Assembly: GCA_031317595.1 (NCBI GenBank) | Contig: JANCMB010000001.1 | Location: 868,001 to 932,000 of the forward strand | Length of the DNA: 64,000 nt | From: Glutamicibacter sp. PS | GTDB taxonomy: Bacteria > Actinomycetota > Actinomycetes > Actinomycetales > Micrococcaceae | Direction of reading: 5' to 3' | Part shown: piece by piece, positions 54,663 through 63,657 of the stretch | Layout: the number at the start of each line of letters is the position of its first letter | Position numbering within the stretch: the stretch's first letter is position 1 | Made by a program: the position numbers and the translations under genes | The notes under the pieces: generated by a model | What the model was told of the DNA's origin: nothing | What the model saw: only the letters and a program-made list of their open reading frames with translations | Database searches by the model: none

Positions 54663-56021
54663 TTACTGGAAGTCGGCGGCCGACTTCTCCAGGGTGTTCA
54701 GCCACATGCGGCGAGCCTCGAGGGCTTCACGGGCCGCATCGATCTGCTTGGCGTTGCCAGCAGCCTCGGCCTGAGCCAGATCATCTTCGAGCTGCGCGAT
54801 GGTGTCCTGCAGCTGCGAGAGCATCGAGTTCGAACGGGCCTTGGTCTCCGGGTTGGAACGACGCCACTGCTCGTCTTCGGCGCTCTTCACGGCATCCTCA
54901 ACCTGACGTAGCGCGGATTCCACACGCTGCAGATCGCCGCGCGGAACCTTGCCGGCGGCATCCCAGCGGTCGCGGATGGAGTCCAGCGCCTTCTTTGCGG
55001 CCGCAAGATCCTTAATCGGCAGCAAGGCACGAGCCTCTTCCAGGAGCGCCTCCTTGACCACGAGGTTCTCGCGGAACTCGGCCTCGACCTTCGCATTCTG
55101 CTCGGCACGGGCCTGGAAGAACACATCCTGAGCGGCACGGAAACGGCTCCACAGGGCGTCGTCATCCTTGCGCGAGGCACGGCGCGACTTCTTCCACTCG
55201 TCCATCAGGCGACGGTACTCGGCGGCCGTTGCACCCCAGTCCGTGGAGGTCTGCAGCGCCTCGGCACGCGCGATCAGCTCTTCCTTCACACGCTTGGCTT
55301 CGGCATTGTTGGAGTCCAGCTGCGAGAAGAACGCCCGGCGGTGACGATCAAAGGTCGTGCGGGCCGCACGGAATCGCTTCCACAGGGCATCTTCGGTGGC
55401 TCGCGGCAAACGCACCGACGAACGCTGCGCTTCCTTCCACTGGTCGAAGAGCTCGTTCATGGAACCCGAGGCGGTCTTCCACTGCACCTGCTCGGGACGC
55501 TTCGCGGCCAGTTCCTCGGCCTTTTCCACGATGGCTTCGCGCACCGCAAGCATCTCGGCACGGGCAGCCTCGGCGGCCTTGCGCTGATCGGCCTGCAGCG
55601 ACTCGATGGCCACGCGCAGGGTTTCCACGCGGGACTCGAGGGCGGCAATGTCGCCGACCATATGGCGCTCGGCGATCAACGAGTTGATCGTCTCGAGGGC
55701 CTTATGCATGTCATTGGCCGGTGCCTTGGCGGCAACGCGCTGCTCGAGCAACACGATCTGGGCGATGACGTCGTCGTACTTGCGCACGAAGTACGCCAGT
55801 GCTTCTTCCTTCGTCGCGTCCGGGTACTGGCCTACCGGGTGCTCGGTGCCGTCGATGATAACGAACACATGCCCGTCATCGGTCACGCGGGCGAACGCCG
55901 CGGCCTCTTCGAGCGAGGTGGCCGGTGCGGCCGGGGTTGCTGCCGGTGCATTGGCGGCGGGCTTAACAGCCTGCGGCACGGGGATGGTCTTCTGGTCGTC
56001 GGATTCTTGACTGGTGGTCAC
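54663..56021 (-). CDS. DUF349-repeat protein
   Basis: The 452-residue protein carries a Pro/Ala-rich N-terminal part (KTIPVPQAVKPAANAPAATP), a FVIIDGTEHPVGQYPDATK region, then alpha-helical DUF349 repeats such as DALWKRFRAARTTFDRHRRA and DALWSRFRAAQDVFFQARAE. Charged coiled-coil segments follow to the end. DUF349 proteins are common next to hisS in actinobacteria; a role in RNA or nucleotide binding has been suggested but is unsettled. It is divergent from hisS. Confidence 0.9.
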   Translation of the reverse strand: MTTSQESDDQKTIPVPQAVKPAANAPAATPAAPATSLEEAAAFARVTDDGHVFVIIDGTEHPVGQYPDATKEEALAYFVRKYDDVIAQIVLLEQRVAAKAPANDMHKALETINSLIAERHMVGDIAALESRVETLRVAIESLQADQRKAAEAARAEMLAVREAIVEKAEELAAKRPEQVQWKTASGSMNELFDQWKEAQRSSVRLPRATEDALWKRFRAARTTFDRHRRAFFSQLDSNNAEAKRVKEELIARAEALQTSTDWGATAAEYRRLMDEWKKSRRASRKDDDALWSRFRAAQDVFFQARAEQNAKVEAEFRENLVVKEALLEEARALLPIKDLAAAKKALDSIRDRWDAAGKVPRGDLQRVESALRQVEDAVKSAEDEQWRRSNPETKARSNSMLSQLQDTIAQLEDDLAQAEAAGNAKQIDAAREALEARRMWLNTLEKSAADFQ

Positions 56022-56167
56022 CGCTGGAACTCTTTCATGATTTTGAGCATTTGCTAGTGGCTACTCTACCTGTGAGGTGCACCGCGATGTAACCGTGGCT
56101 ACGTAAACAGCGAGGTGTGTTGCGAAGTAAGATGGACAGGCAGTTTTGTTTCGTTTCAAGGAGATTC

Positions 56168-57490
56168 ATGGCACGCAAGGCCTCATTGTCCGGTTTTCCC
56201 GAATGGCTACCCGCGGAACGCGTTGTCGAGCAGCATGTGCTGGACACCTTGCGCAGAATCTTCGAATTGCATGGATTCGCCAATATCGAAACCCGTGCGG
56301 TGGAAACCCGCGCGCAGTTGTTGCGCAAGGGCGAGATCGATAAGGAAGTGTACGGGCTCTCCCGCTTGGCCGCGGAGGACGATAAGAACGACCCGAACGC
56401 ACTGGCCCTGCATTTCGATCTGACCGTGCCCTTTGCCCGTTACGTCGTGGAGAACGCCGGTCACCTGGCCTTCCCATTCCGGCGTTACCAGATGCAGAAG
56501 GTTTGGCGTGGCGAACGACCACAGGATGGTCGCTTCCGTGAGTTCACTCAGGCCGACATCGACGTGGTGGGCGAGGGCGAACTGCCCTTCAGCTACGACG
56601 TGGAGCTGGCGCTGACCATTGCAGATGCACTCTCGGCGCTACCGATCGGCGACTTCCGCCTGCGCGTGAATAACCGAAAGCTCGCCGAAGGCTTCTACCT
56701 GGGTCTGGGGTTGGAAGACCCCGACGCCGTGCTGCGCGCCATCGACAAGCTGGAGAAGATTGGCCCCGACGCGGTCGCCAAGATCCTCATCGAGGAGGTC
56801 GGCGCCAATGAGCAGCAGGCTCGCGCCGCCCTAGACCTGGCCCAGATCCGCTCCCTGGATACCGGGTTCGTGGATCAGGTCCGCGCCCTGGGCGTCAGCC
56901 ACGAGCTACTGGACACCGGGCTCGATGAACTGTCGCAGGTTATCGCCGCGGCCTCGAAGCGGGCCCCGGGGAAGGTCATGGCCGATCTGTCGATCGCCCG
57001 CGGGCTGGACTACTACACCGGCACCGTGTACGAGACGGTGCTCGTGGGCCACGAGTCGCTCGGCTCCATCTGCTCTGGCGGCCGCTACGAATCGCTGGCG
57101 ACCAAGGGCAAGAAGAACTACCCGGGCGTGGGCCTGTCGATCGGCGTGACCCGTTTGATTTCCCGGATCCTGGCCGAGGAAACCGTCAGCGCTGCCCGCA
57201 GCGTACCGTCGGTGGTTTACATCACCCTGGCTAACGACGAGTCCTGGCACGAGGCACAGGATGTTGCCGCGCAGCTTCGCGGCCGGGGGATCGCCTGCGA
57301 GGTGGCCTCCAGCGCCGAGAAGTTCGGCAAGCAGATCAAGTACGCGGACCGTCGCGGCATTCCATTCGTCTGGTTTACCCAGCCCGATGGTAGCCACGAG
57401 GTCAAGGACATTCGCTCGGGCGAACAGTTCGCTGCCGATCCGGCCAGCTGGCAGCCGCCGGCCGAGGATCTGACGAACTTAGTGAAGTAA
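56168..57490 (+). CDS. hisS: Histidyl-tRNA synthetase
   Basis: Charges tRNA-His. The 440-residue class II enzyme begins ARKASLSGFPEWLPAERVVE and shows HFDLTVPFARYVVENAGHLA, motif 2 RYQMQKVWRGERPQDGRFRE with QADIDVVGEGELPF, and histidine-binding ARGLDYYTGTVYE. A C-terminal anticodon-binding domain follows. ATG 56168 with AAGGAG is chosen; a longer frame from 56117 adds unrelated residues. Confidence 0.97.
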   Translation: MARKASLSGFPEWLPAERVVEQHVLDTLRRIFELHGFANIETRAVETRAQLLRKGEIDKEVYGLSRLAAEDDKNDPNALALHFDLTVPFARYVVENAGHLAFPFRRYQMQKVWRGERPQDGRFREFTQADIDVVGEGELPFSYDVELALTIADALSALPIGDFRLRVNNRKLAEGFYLGLGLEDPDAVLRAIDKLEKIGPDAVAKILIEEVGANEQQARAALDLAQIRSLDTGFVDQVRALGVSHELLDTGLDELSQVIAAASKRAPGKVMADLSIARGLDYYTGTVYETVLVGHESLGSICSGGRYESLATKGKKNYPGVGLSIGVTRLISRILAEETVSAARSVPSVVYITLANDESWHEAQDVAAQLRGRGIACEVASSAEKFGKQIKYADRRGIPFVWFTQPDGSHEVKDIRSGEQFAADPASWQPPAEDLTNLVK

Positions 57491-57559
57491 AGCTCGTGCA
57501 CTAAACTCGTGTGCAGCGGCAAGCTGCCACATCCACCTGTTCCAACCGAAAGGATCGTA

Positions 57560-59353
57560 GTGCTACGCACTCATCAGCTGGGCGAACTTCGCGCCGAGCA
57601 CATTTCAGAGCAAGTCACCCTGACCGGCTGGGTGGCCCGGCGCCGCGACCACGGCGGCGTGGCTTTCTTGGACCTGCGTGATGCCTCGGGCTTCGCCCAG
57701 GTGGTGGTGCGCGATGAGGCCGACTTCCACCCGCTGCGCAATGAATTTGTACTGCAGGTCAAGGGCACCGTGGAACGCCGCCCGGAGGGCAACGAGAATC
57801 CTGCCCTGCCGACCGGCGAAATTGAGGTGATCGCCGACGAGGTGATCGTGCTGAACACCTCCGCCCCGCTGCCGTTCCAGATCGATGAGCACGTAGAGGT
57901 CGGCGAGGAGGCGCGTCTGCGTCACCGCTACCTGGACCTGCGTCGCCCGGCTCCGGCCAAGGCCCTGCGCCTGCGCTCGGAGGCGAACCGTATCGCCCGT
58001 AACCTGCTGCACGATCAGGGCTACGTGGAAATCGAGACCCCGACGCTGACCCGCTCCACCCCGGAAGGCGCCCGCGACTTCGTGGTGCCGGCCCGTCTGG
58101 CCCCGGGTAGCTGGTACGCGCTGCCGCAGTCGCCGCAGCTGTTCAAGCAGCTCCTTCAGGTCGGCGGCTTCGAGAAGTACTACCAGATCGCGCGTTGCTA
58201 CCGCGATGAGGACTTCCGCGCCGACCGTCAGCCGGAATTCACCCAGCTGGACATCGAGGCCTCGTTCGTTGAGCAGGACGACATCATCGCCCTGGGCGAA
58301 GCCCTGGTGAAGGAACTGTGGGCCCTGATCGATGTAGAGATCCCTACCCCGATTCAGCGCATGACCTACGCCGACGCCATGGCCAAGTACGGTAGCGACA
58401 AGCCGGATCTGCGTTTCGGTCTGGAACTGACCGAAATGACCGAGTACTTCGCGAATACCACCTTCAAGGTGTTCCAGGCCGACTACGTCGGCGCCGTGGT
58501 GATGCCAGGGGGCGCGTCGCAGCCACGACGCACGCTGGATGCCTGGCAGGAATTTGCCAAGCAGCGTGGTGCCAAGGGTCTGGCCTACGTGCTGATCAAG
58601 GAAGATGGCGAACTGGCCGGTCCGGTGGCCAAGAACCTTTCCGAGGAAGAGAAGGCTGGCCTGGCGGCCGCAACCGGCGCCAGCAACGGTGACTGCATCT
58701 TCTTCTCCGCCGGCGATAAGGCCGAATCCCGTGCCCTGCTCGGCGCGGTACGCGTGGAAATCGGTCACCGCACCGGCCTGATCAAGGACGGCGACTGGGC
58801 CTTCGTGTGGGTGGTTGACGCCCCGATGTTCGAGCCGGCCGCCTCCGCGGTCGCTTCCGGCGATGTGGCCGTCGGTGCCGGTGCTTGGACCGCGGTGCAC
58901 CACGCCTTCACCAGCCCGAAGCCAGAGTTCGTCGACACCTTCGACACCGATCCGGCCTCGGCACTGTCCTACGCCTACGACATTGTCTGCAACGGCAATG
59001 AAATCGGTGGCGGCTCGATCCGTATCCACCAGCGCGAAATGCAGGAGCGCGTGCTGAAGGTTATGGGCGTGTCCCCGGAGCAGGCCCAGAGCCAGTTCGG
59101 CTTCCTGCTCGAAGGCTTCAAGTTCGGTGCCCCACCGCATGGTGGTATCGCCTTCGGCTGGGACCGTGTGCTGCAGCTGCTGACCGGGTCCGATTCGATT
59201 CGCGATGTTATCGCCTTCCCGAAGACCGGAGGCGGGTTCGACCCGCTGACCTCGGCTCCGGCACCGATTACCGCGCAGCAGCGCAAGGAAGCCGGAATCG
59301 ACTTCAAGCCCGAGAAGAAGAAGGCCGAAGCGCAGGCTCCGGCGGAATCCTAA
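57560..59353 (+). CDS. aspS: Aspartyl-tRNA synthetase
   Basis: The 597-residue bacterial-type AspRS starts at GTG 57560 (AAAGGATC upstream) with [20 protein letters not shown], an OB anticodon domain, then [40 protein letters not shown] (motif 2), the bacterial GAD insertion domain and late motif 3 [20 protein letters not shown]. In actinobacteria lacking AsnRS the enzyme is non-discriminating and works with GatCAB; this is likely here but unproved. It is 69 bp after hisS. Confidence 0.97.
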   Translation: MLRTHQLGELRAEHISEQVTLTGWVARRRDHGGVAFLDLRDASGFAQVVVRDEADFHPLRNEFVLQVKGTVERRPEGNENPALPTGEIEVIADEVIVLNTSAPLPFQIDEHVEVGEEARLRHRYLDLRRPAPAKALRLRSEANRIARNLLHDQGYVEIETPTLTRSTPEGARDFVVPARLAPGSWYALPQSPQLFKQLLQVGGFEKYYQIARCYRDEDFRADRQPEFTQLDIEASFVEQDDIIALGEALVKELWALIDVEIPTPIQRMTYADAMAKYGSDKPDLRFGLELTEMTEYFANTTFKVFQADYVGAVVMPGGASQPRRTLDAWQEFAKQRGAKGLAYVLIKEDGELAGPVAKNLSEEEKAGLAAATGASNGDCIFFSAGDKAESRALLGAVRVEIGHRTGLIKDGDWAFVWVVDAPMFEPAASAVASGDVAVGAGAWTAVHHAFTSPKPEFVDTFDTDPASALSYAYDIVCNGNEIGGGSIRIHQREMQERVLKVMGVSPEQAQSQFGFLLEGFKFGAPPHGGIAFGWDRVLQLLTGSDSIRDVIAFPKTGGGFDPLTSAPAPITAQQRKEAGIDFKPEKKKAEAQAPAES

Positions 59354-59369
59354 GCGTTTAGTTGTTCAC

Positions 59370-59417
59370 CATCGCGGGTTGGTCGGCACCAGATTTGGTG
59401 CTGATCGGCCCGCGATG
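59370..59417 (+). terminator. Hairpin terminator after aspS
   Basis: CATCGCGGG (59370-59378) pairs with CCCGCGATG (59409-59417), with an inner GGTCGGCACC/GGTGCTGATC stem (wobbles). It lies 16 bp past the aspS stop. T-run is short. Confidence 0.75.
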
Positions 59418-59545
59418 GGCATTTAACCGGCTCTTGGCGGGGTCAAAGATCCGAGCCAGATGTGGGCAGTGGCGGGACGGGACTATAGCTACCGGCGCAA
59501 CATTCCACGGCGAGGATGCTGCTCATGTCGTAAGTCCGGGCAAAG

Positions 59546-59574
59546 TTGCACACGCCCTAGCGGCGCCGTAAACT
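59546..59574 (+). promoter_or_regulatory. Promoter of the Abi_2 unit
   Basis: TTGCAC (59546-59551) and TAAACT (59569-59574) are separated by exactly 17 bp, a near-consensus sigma-70 type promoter. Transcription would start near 59581, just before the hairpin at 59588-59616. Confidence 0.65.
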
Positions 59575-59580
59575 AGAAAC

Positions 59581-59623
59581 AACATTCGGACCCACTCGAC
59601 TCAGTCGGGTGGGTTCTTCGTTT
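59581..59623 (+). ncRNA. Candidate structured leader or small RNA upstream of Abi_2
   Basis: From the predicted start the transcript would fold at 59588-59616 into a 14-bp hairpin (GGACCCACTCGACT with AGTCGGGTGGGTTC, one mismatch and one G-U), then read TTCGTTT. It thus has the shape of an attenuator or terminated small RNA placed between promoter and toxin-like gene. A type-III-like RNA antitoxin or abiF-associated RNA are possible interpretations, but a plain terminator is not excluded. Confidence 0.4.
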
Positions 59624-59636
59624 ATAAGGACGTCAA

Positions 59637-60539
59637 GTGAAGTGCTGGATCGATCTCGATGCGCAAGTGCAGAGGCACATCGACCGTGGCCTGCAGCTAA
59701 GGGGAATATCCCGTAAACAGTTTGCCCTGTTCCTCTACTCAAGCAATTACTACCGAGTAAGCGGGTATGGTCGTTGCTTTTATGAACCCGGTACAGAGAT
59801 GTACAAGACAGGAACGTCTGCAGAGCTTCTCATGGACATCTACGACCATGATCGGGCTATCCGAAACATGGTGCTCGAGGGGATTGGCGTCGTTGAACCA
59901 ACTCTGAGAAGCCGCGTTGCATATCACGTTGCGCATGTCTTGGGCGGTGACGATGGTTATTTGCGTAAGGATTTTTATCTTCCATCGACTGCCGAGCCTG
60001 ACGCCCTAGATGTGAAAGCTCGTCATCGCTGGAATGCTGAAGTTAGGAACCGCGACAAGGTACTCGCTAGCTTTCAGGAGCTCCGGAACAGAAATGAGAT
60101 TTTCATCCAGCATCACATTAAAAACGGAGATCCCATTCCATTTTGGGCGATCATCGAGGTGGTCTCGTTCGGAACGTTCTCGAGATTCTTGCGAGCGTTG
60201 CGCGATAAAAGTTTGCTCGGGCCTGTAACTAAATCGTTGAATCTGGAGGATGAGCGCAAGTTCGTGCAGGCCGTTCAGAATCTGGCTTTCTTCCGCAATA
60301 TTGCGGCGCACCACGGGCGGATTTGGAACCGGCGCCTCGATGGACACGTGACGTTGCCGCAACTAGCTTTGTCAGTGAAGCGGGAGTACTTATCTCCTAA
60401 GACACCCGCGGCCGCACTCACCTTGCTGGCAGGGCTAGTGGACCAAATCGAGGGCGACAATAGCTTTTCGACGACGCTTCTGGACCTTGTTCACGACTCA
60501 GATGAATATGCGCGTGGTTGTTATAGGCCAATTCTTTGA
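59637..60539 (+). CDS. Abi_2 (AbiD/AbiF-type) abortive-infection-like protein
   Basis: The 300-residue protein fits the Abi_2 family: opening DLDAQVQRHIDRGLQLRGIS, YYRVSGYGRCFYEPGT, IYDHDRAIRNMVLEGIGVVE and the C-terminal QNLAFFRNIAAHHGRIWNRR. The last segment contains an R-N-x-A-A-H-H pattern like the HEPN RNase motif R-x(4-6)-H. Such proteins protect against phage by abortive infection. GTG 59637 follows AAGGA by 6 nt. Codon use is visibly more A/T-rich than in aspS and rarA, suggesting acquisition by transfer. It has its own promoter-hairpin leader. Confidence 0.85.
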   Translation: MKCWIDLDAQVQRHIDRGLQLRGISRKQFALFLYSSNYYRVSGYGRCFYEPGTEMYKTGTSAELLMDIYDHDRAIRNMVLEGIGVVEPTLRSRVAYHVAHVLGGDDGYLRKDFYLPSTAEPDALDVKARHRWNAEVRNRDKVLASFQELRNRNEIFIQHHIKNGDPIPFWAIIEVVSFGTFSRFLRALRDKSLLGPVTKSLNLEDERKFVQAVQNLAFFRNIAAHHGRIWNRRLDGHVTLPQLALSVKREYLSPKTPAAALTLLAGLVDQIEGDNSFSTTLLDLVHDSDEYARGCYRPIL

Positions 60540-60853
60540 GGAGTACTGTGCGTTGCGCCTCACCTTGACTCGCGAGGAGAACAGCAGAACATTTGAAGAG
60601 GTGGAGTTCTAAGCTCTGCTCGCGAGTGGCGCCAGCTACCTGGTCGGGAGTGACAGACTTTTATCCCCTGTGATTCACCCACAATAGTTTGCGAGCTCAG
60701 GCTAGCACCGGCAGATGTCTGGCGGGGGATCGCCTGCTGCTCCGCAGGATTGTTCGTGAACTTTTGGTGTGTGGTGGCGGCGCTAATCCCCGCGCGTTGG
60801 CTATGGCTTGGGGGGCGCCCAGGGAATTGTGCTGCTCCTGCGTTCGCAGCCCG
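60540..60853. other. Gene-free stretch after the Abi gene
   Basis: About 310 bp with no supported gene. It may contain the decayed end of the transferred DNA segment that carries the Abi gene. The right end meets the stop codon of dtd (minus strand). Confidence 0.45.
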
Positions 60854-61291
60854 TTAGGGCAGGTCGGCAGAGTCGACCAGCGCGGTAAAGGGCCCGGAAT
60901 TGGTCAGCGAGACCTCCATCATGGCACCGAACACCCCGGTGGCCACCGTGGCACCTAGCGAACGCAGGTGGGACACGAAGTACTCGTACAGGGGTTCGCT
61001 GTGTGCGCCGGGGGCGGCGTCACTCCATGACGGACGGCGGCCCTTGCGCACCGACCCATAGAGCGTGAACTGGCTGATCACCAGCAGCGGTGCCCCAGTG
61101 CTGGCGCAGCTACGTTCCTCGTCGAGAATCCGTAGTTCGTAGATTTTCTCGGCAACCTTCCGCGCGGTGGCCTCGTCGTCCTCGTGGGTGATCCCTAAGA
61201 GCACCACCAACCCCGGTTCCGTAAGCTGCCCGACCACCTCGTTCGCTACGTGGACGGCGGCCTGGCTGGCCCGTTGTACTACTGCGCGCAT
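60854..61291 (-). CDS. dtd: D-aminoacyl-tRNA deacylase
   Basis: Removes D-amino acids (and glycine from tRNA-Ala) mischarged onto tRNA. The 145-residue protein shows LLVISQFTLYGSVRKGRRPS with the SQFTL motif and SLTNSGPFTALVDS with the NxGP(V/F)T motif, both catalytic. ATG 61291 with AAAGGAG; a longer frame to 61441 would overlap rarA. It is divergent from rarA across 46 bp. Confidence 0.96.
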   Translation of the reverse strand: MRAVVQRASQAAVHVANEVVGQLTEPGLVVLLGITHEDDEATARKVAEKIYELRILDEERSCASTGAPLLVISQFTLYGSVRKGRRPSWSDAAPGAHSEPLYEYFVSHLRSLGATVATGVFGAMMEVSLTNSGPFTALVDSADLP

Positions 61292-61337
61292 GACGCTCCT
61301 TTCTGCTCGTGTCCCAGAGTATCGGTAGGCTGGGACG

Positions 61338-62723
61338 GTGAACGATTTGCTCGACGCCCTGAACGAGAACGACCCGGAGGATTCCGGGCGCGGCGTCCAT
61401 CGCCCGCGTCCGCCCCTGGCGGTACGCATGCGCCCGCGCACCTTGGATGAGCTCGTGGGACAGCAGCATCTGCTAGGCCCCGGCTCGCCACTGCGTCAAC
61501 TGGCCGAGCACCCGGATACCGGGCCGGCCGGACCATCCAGCGTGATCCTCTACGGGCCCCCGGGGATCGGAAAAACCACGATTGCTCACGTGATCGCGCG
61601 GGCCACGGACCGCAAATTCGTTGAGCTTTCGGCCATTACCGCCGGGGTGAAAGATGTGCGCCGGGTGCTGGAACAAGCCAAGGACGACAGGGATCTGCGC
61701 GGATTGACCACGGTGTTGTTTCTCGACGAGATCCACCGTTTCAATAAGGCCCAGCAAGATGCGTTGCTGCCCGGAGTGGAAAACCGGGTGGTGGTGCTCG
61801 TGGCCGCCACCACCGAAAATCCGTCGTTCTCGGTGATCTCCCCGCTGCTGTCCCGCTCGTTGATGCTCACCCTGCGGCCGTTGACCGACGCGGATCTGAT
61901 GGAGCTGGCCACCCGTGCGGTCAGCGATGAACGCGGGTTCAACGGGGAGGTTGAGCTACCCGATGAACAGCGCGAAACGATCGTGCGCTTGGCCCAGGGC
62001 GACGCCCGACGGGTGCTCACCGTCCTTGAGGCCGCCGGAGCCGTGGCCTGGAACGCGGCCGGGAAGAACCCGCGCACACCGGTGCGGATCGAGACCGAAC
62101 ACGTCCAGTTGGCCATTGATCAGGCGGTGCAACGCTATGACCGAGATGGGGACCAGCACTACGACATCATCTCGGCGTTCATCAAGTCGATCCGCGGGTC
62201 GGATGCGGATGCGGCACTCCACTATCTGGCGCGCATGCTCGCCGCGGGGGAGGACCCGCGATTTGTGGCGCGTCGGCTCATGATTAGCGCCTCGGAAGAT
62301 ATTGGGATGGCCGACCCGAGCGCGTTGCCGCTGGCCGTGGCCGCGGCCCAGTCGGTGCAGTTGGTGGGCATGCCCGAGGCACGGATCATGCTGGCACAGG
62401 CCACCGTTCATCTAGCCACCGCCCCGAAATCCAACGCCTCCTACATGGCGTTGAATCAGGCGCAGGCCGACGTGGCCGCAGGTAAGGGGTCACGGGTGCC
62501 CGATCACCTGCGTGATGCGCACTATCCCGGCGCCAAGCAGCTGGGGCATGGGGTGGGGTACGTGTATTCACACGATGCGCCGCACTCCATCGCCACCCAG
62601 CAGTACGCCCCGGACGATCTACTCGGAGTGGACTACTACCAGCCCACCGAGAACGGTGCCGAACGCTCCATCGGTCAACGCTTGTCGAAGTTACGCCAGA
62701 TCATCCGGGGCAAGCGACAATAA
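61338..62723 (+). CDS. rarA: Replication-associated recombination protein A
   Basis: The 461-residue AAA+ ATPase (MgsA/WRNIP1 family) has Walker A GPPGIGKT (73-80), Walker [21 protein letters not shown], sensor region [20 protein letters not shown] and the C-terminal tetramerisation domain with [20 protein letters not shown] and later [19 protein letters not shown]. It acts at stalled forks. GTG 61338 is preceded by TAGGCT at 6 nt spacing, suggesting leaderless transcription. Confidence 0.97.
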   Translation: MNDLLDALNENDPEDSGRGVHRPRPPLAVRMRPRTLDELVGQQHLLGPGSPLRQLAEHPDTGPAGPSSVILYGPPGIGKTTIAHVIARATDRKFVELSAITAGVKDVRRVLEQAKDDRDLRGLTTVLFLDEIHRFNKAQQDALLPGVENRVVVLVAATTENPSFSVISPLLSRSLMLTLRPLTDADLMELATRAVSDERGFNGEVELPDEQRETIVRLAQGDARRVLTVLEAAGAVAWNAAGKNPRTPVRIETEHVQLAIDQAVQRYDRDGDQHYDIISAFIKSIRGSDADAALHYLARMLAAGEDPRFVARRLMISASEDIGMADPSALPLAVAAAQSVQLVGMPEARIMLAQATVHLATAPKSNASYMALNQAQADVAAGKGSRVPDHLRDAHYPGAKQLGHGVGYVYSHDAPHSIATQQYAPDDLLGVDYYQPTENGAERSIGQRLSKLRQIIRGKRQ

Positions 62724-62910
62724 TTGCGAGGATTCTCACGCCGGGCACATCGAGCTTCGTGGTGTAGACTTGATCCTTGGCTGGCAAGCCGGTGGACGAG
62801 ATTCTCGCCGCACCGGTTGCAGTGTTAACGGGACGCGACGCCCGGGCACTCTCCATTGAACCGCGGAGGCCAGCCTTGCTCACGTCGCCAGAAAAGAAAA
62901 GGACACATCA

Positions 62911-63534
62911 ATGGCTAACGCCCGTGCCCGCCGTACCGTGCGCCTCTCCCGCGCACTTGGCATTGCCCTGACCCCGAAGGCCGAAAAGTACATGGAGCGC
63001 CGTCCGTACGGCCCCGGTCAGCACGGCCGTGCTCGCAAGAAGCAGGACAGTGACTACGCTGTGCGTTTGCGCGAAAAGCAGCGTCTGCGTGCCCAGTACG
63101 GCATCCGCGAGACCCAGATGCTGGCTGCCTTCAAGGAAGCCAAGCGCCTTGGCGGTCAGACCGGTGACAACCTGCTGGCCCTGCTCGAGACCCGCCTCGA
63201 CGCCCTGGTGCTGCGTGCCGGCTTCGCCCGCACCATCGCACAGGCCCGTCAGCTGGTCGTGCACCGCCACATCCTGGTCAACGGCCAGCGCGTGGACCGT
63301 CCGTCCTTCAAGGTGAAGCCGGGTCAGATGATCCACGTTCACGAGAAGAGCGAGAAGATGGTTCCGTTCCAGCTTGCCGCCACCGGCGAGCACAAGAACG
63401 TGCTGCCGGCCGTTCCGGGCTACCTGGACGTCAAGCTCGAGTCGCTGCAGGCTACCCTGCTGCGCGCTCCTGAGCGTGCCGAGATCCCGGTGACCTGCGA
63501 AGAGAACCTCGTGGTCGAGTACTACGCACGCTAA
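62911..63534 (+). CDS. rpsD: 30S ribosomal protein S4
   Basis: The 207-residue primary 16S-rRNA-binding protein opens ANARARRTVRLSRALGIALT and shows RRPYGPGQHGRARKKQDSDY, the S4 RNA-binding domain LDALVLRAGFARTIAQARQL and HILVNGQRVDRPSFKVKPGQ. It stands alone here as in many actinobacteria (outside the alpha operon). AAAAGGAC precedes ATG 62911. The 187-bp leader may hold a promoter and possible S4 autoregulation site, not identified. Confidence 0.98.
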   Translation: MANARARRTVRLSRALGIALTPKAEKYMERRPYGPGQHGRARKKQDSDYAVRLREKQRLRAQYGIRETQMLAAFKEAKRLGGQTGDNLLALLETRLDALVLRAGFARTIAQARQLVVHRHILVNGQRVDRPSFKVKPGQMIHVHEKSEKMVPFQLAATGEHKNVLPAVPGYLDVKLESLQATLLRAPERAEIPVTCEENLVVEYYAR

Positions 63535-63547
63535 ATCTAGGTGCGTT

Positions 63548-63585
63548 CCAAGGGCCCGTAGCCGCTATCGGCTGCGGGCCCTTGG
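63548..63585 (+). terminator. Terminator-like hairpin after rpsD
   Basis: A 17-bp stem (63548-63564 with 63569-63585, one G-U) around a 4-nt loop, 13 bp after the rpsD stop. Very stable, but no T-run follows. Confidence 0.75.
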
Positions 63586-63657
63586 GCTAACTAACACCCA
63601 GCGTTGCCGGTTCGATAAGGTGGACTGGCAACAAAACCCAAGCGGAAGAGGAAGCAC

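Noticed and set aside
57605..59140. 511-residue minus-strand frame opposite aspS
   Set aside because: Antisense shadow in high-GC DNA; aspS motifs on the plus strand are complete.
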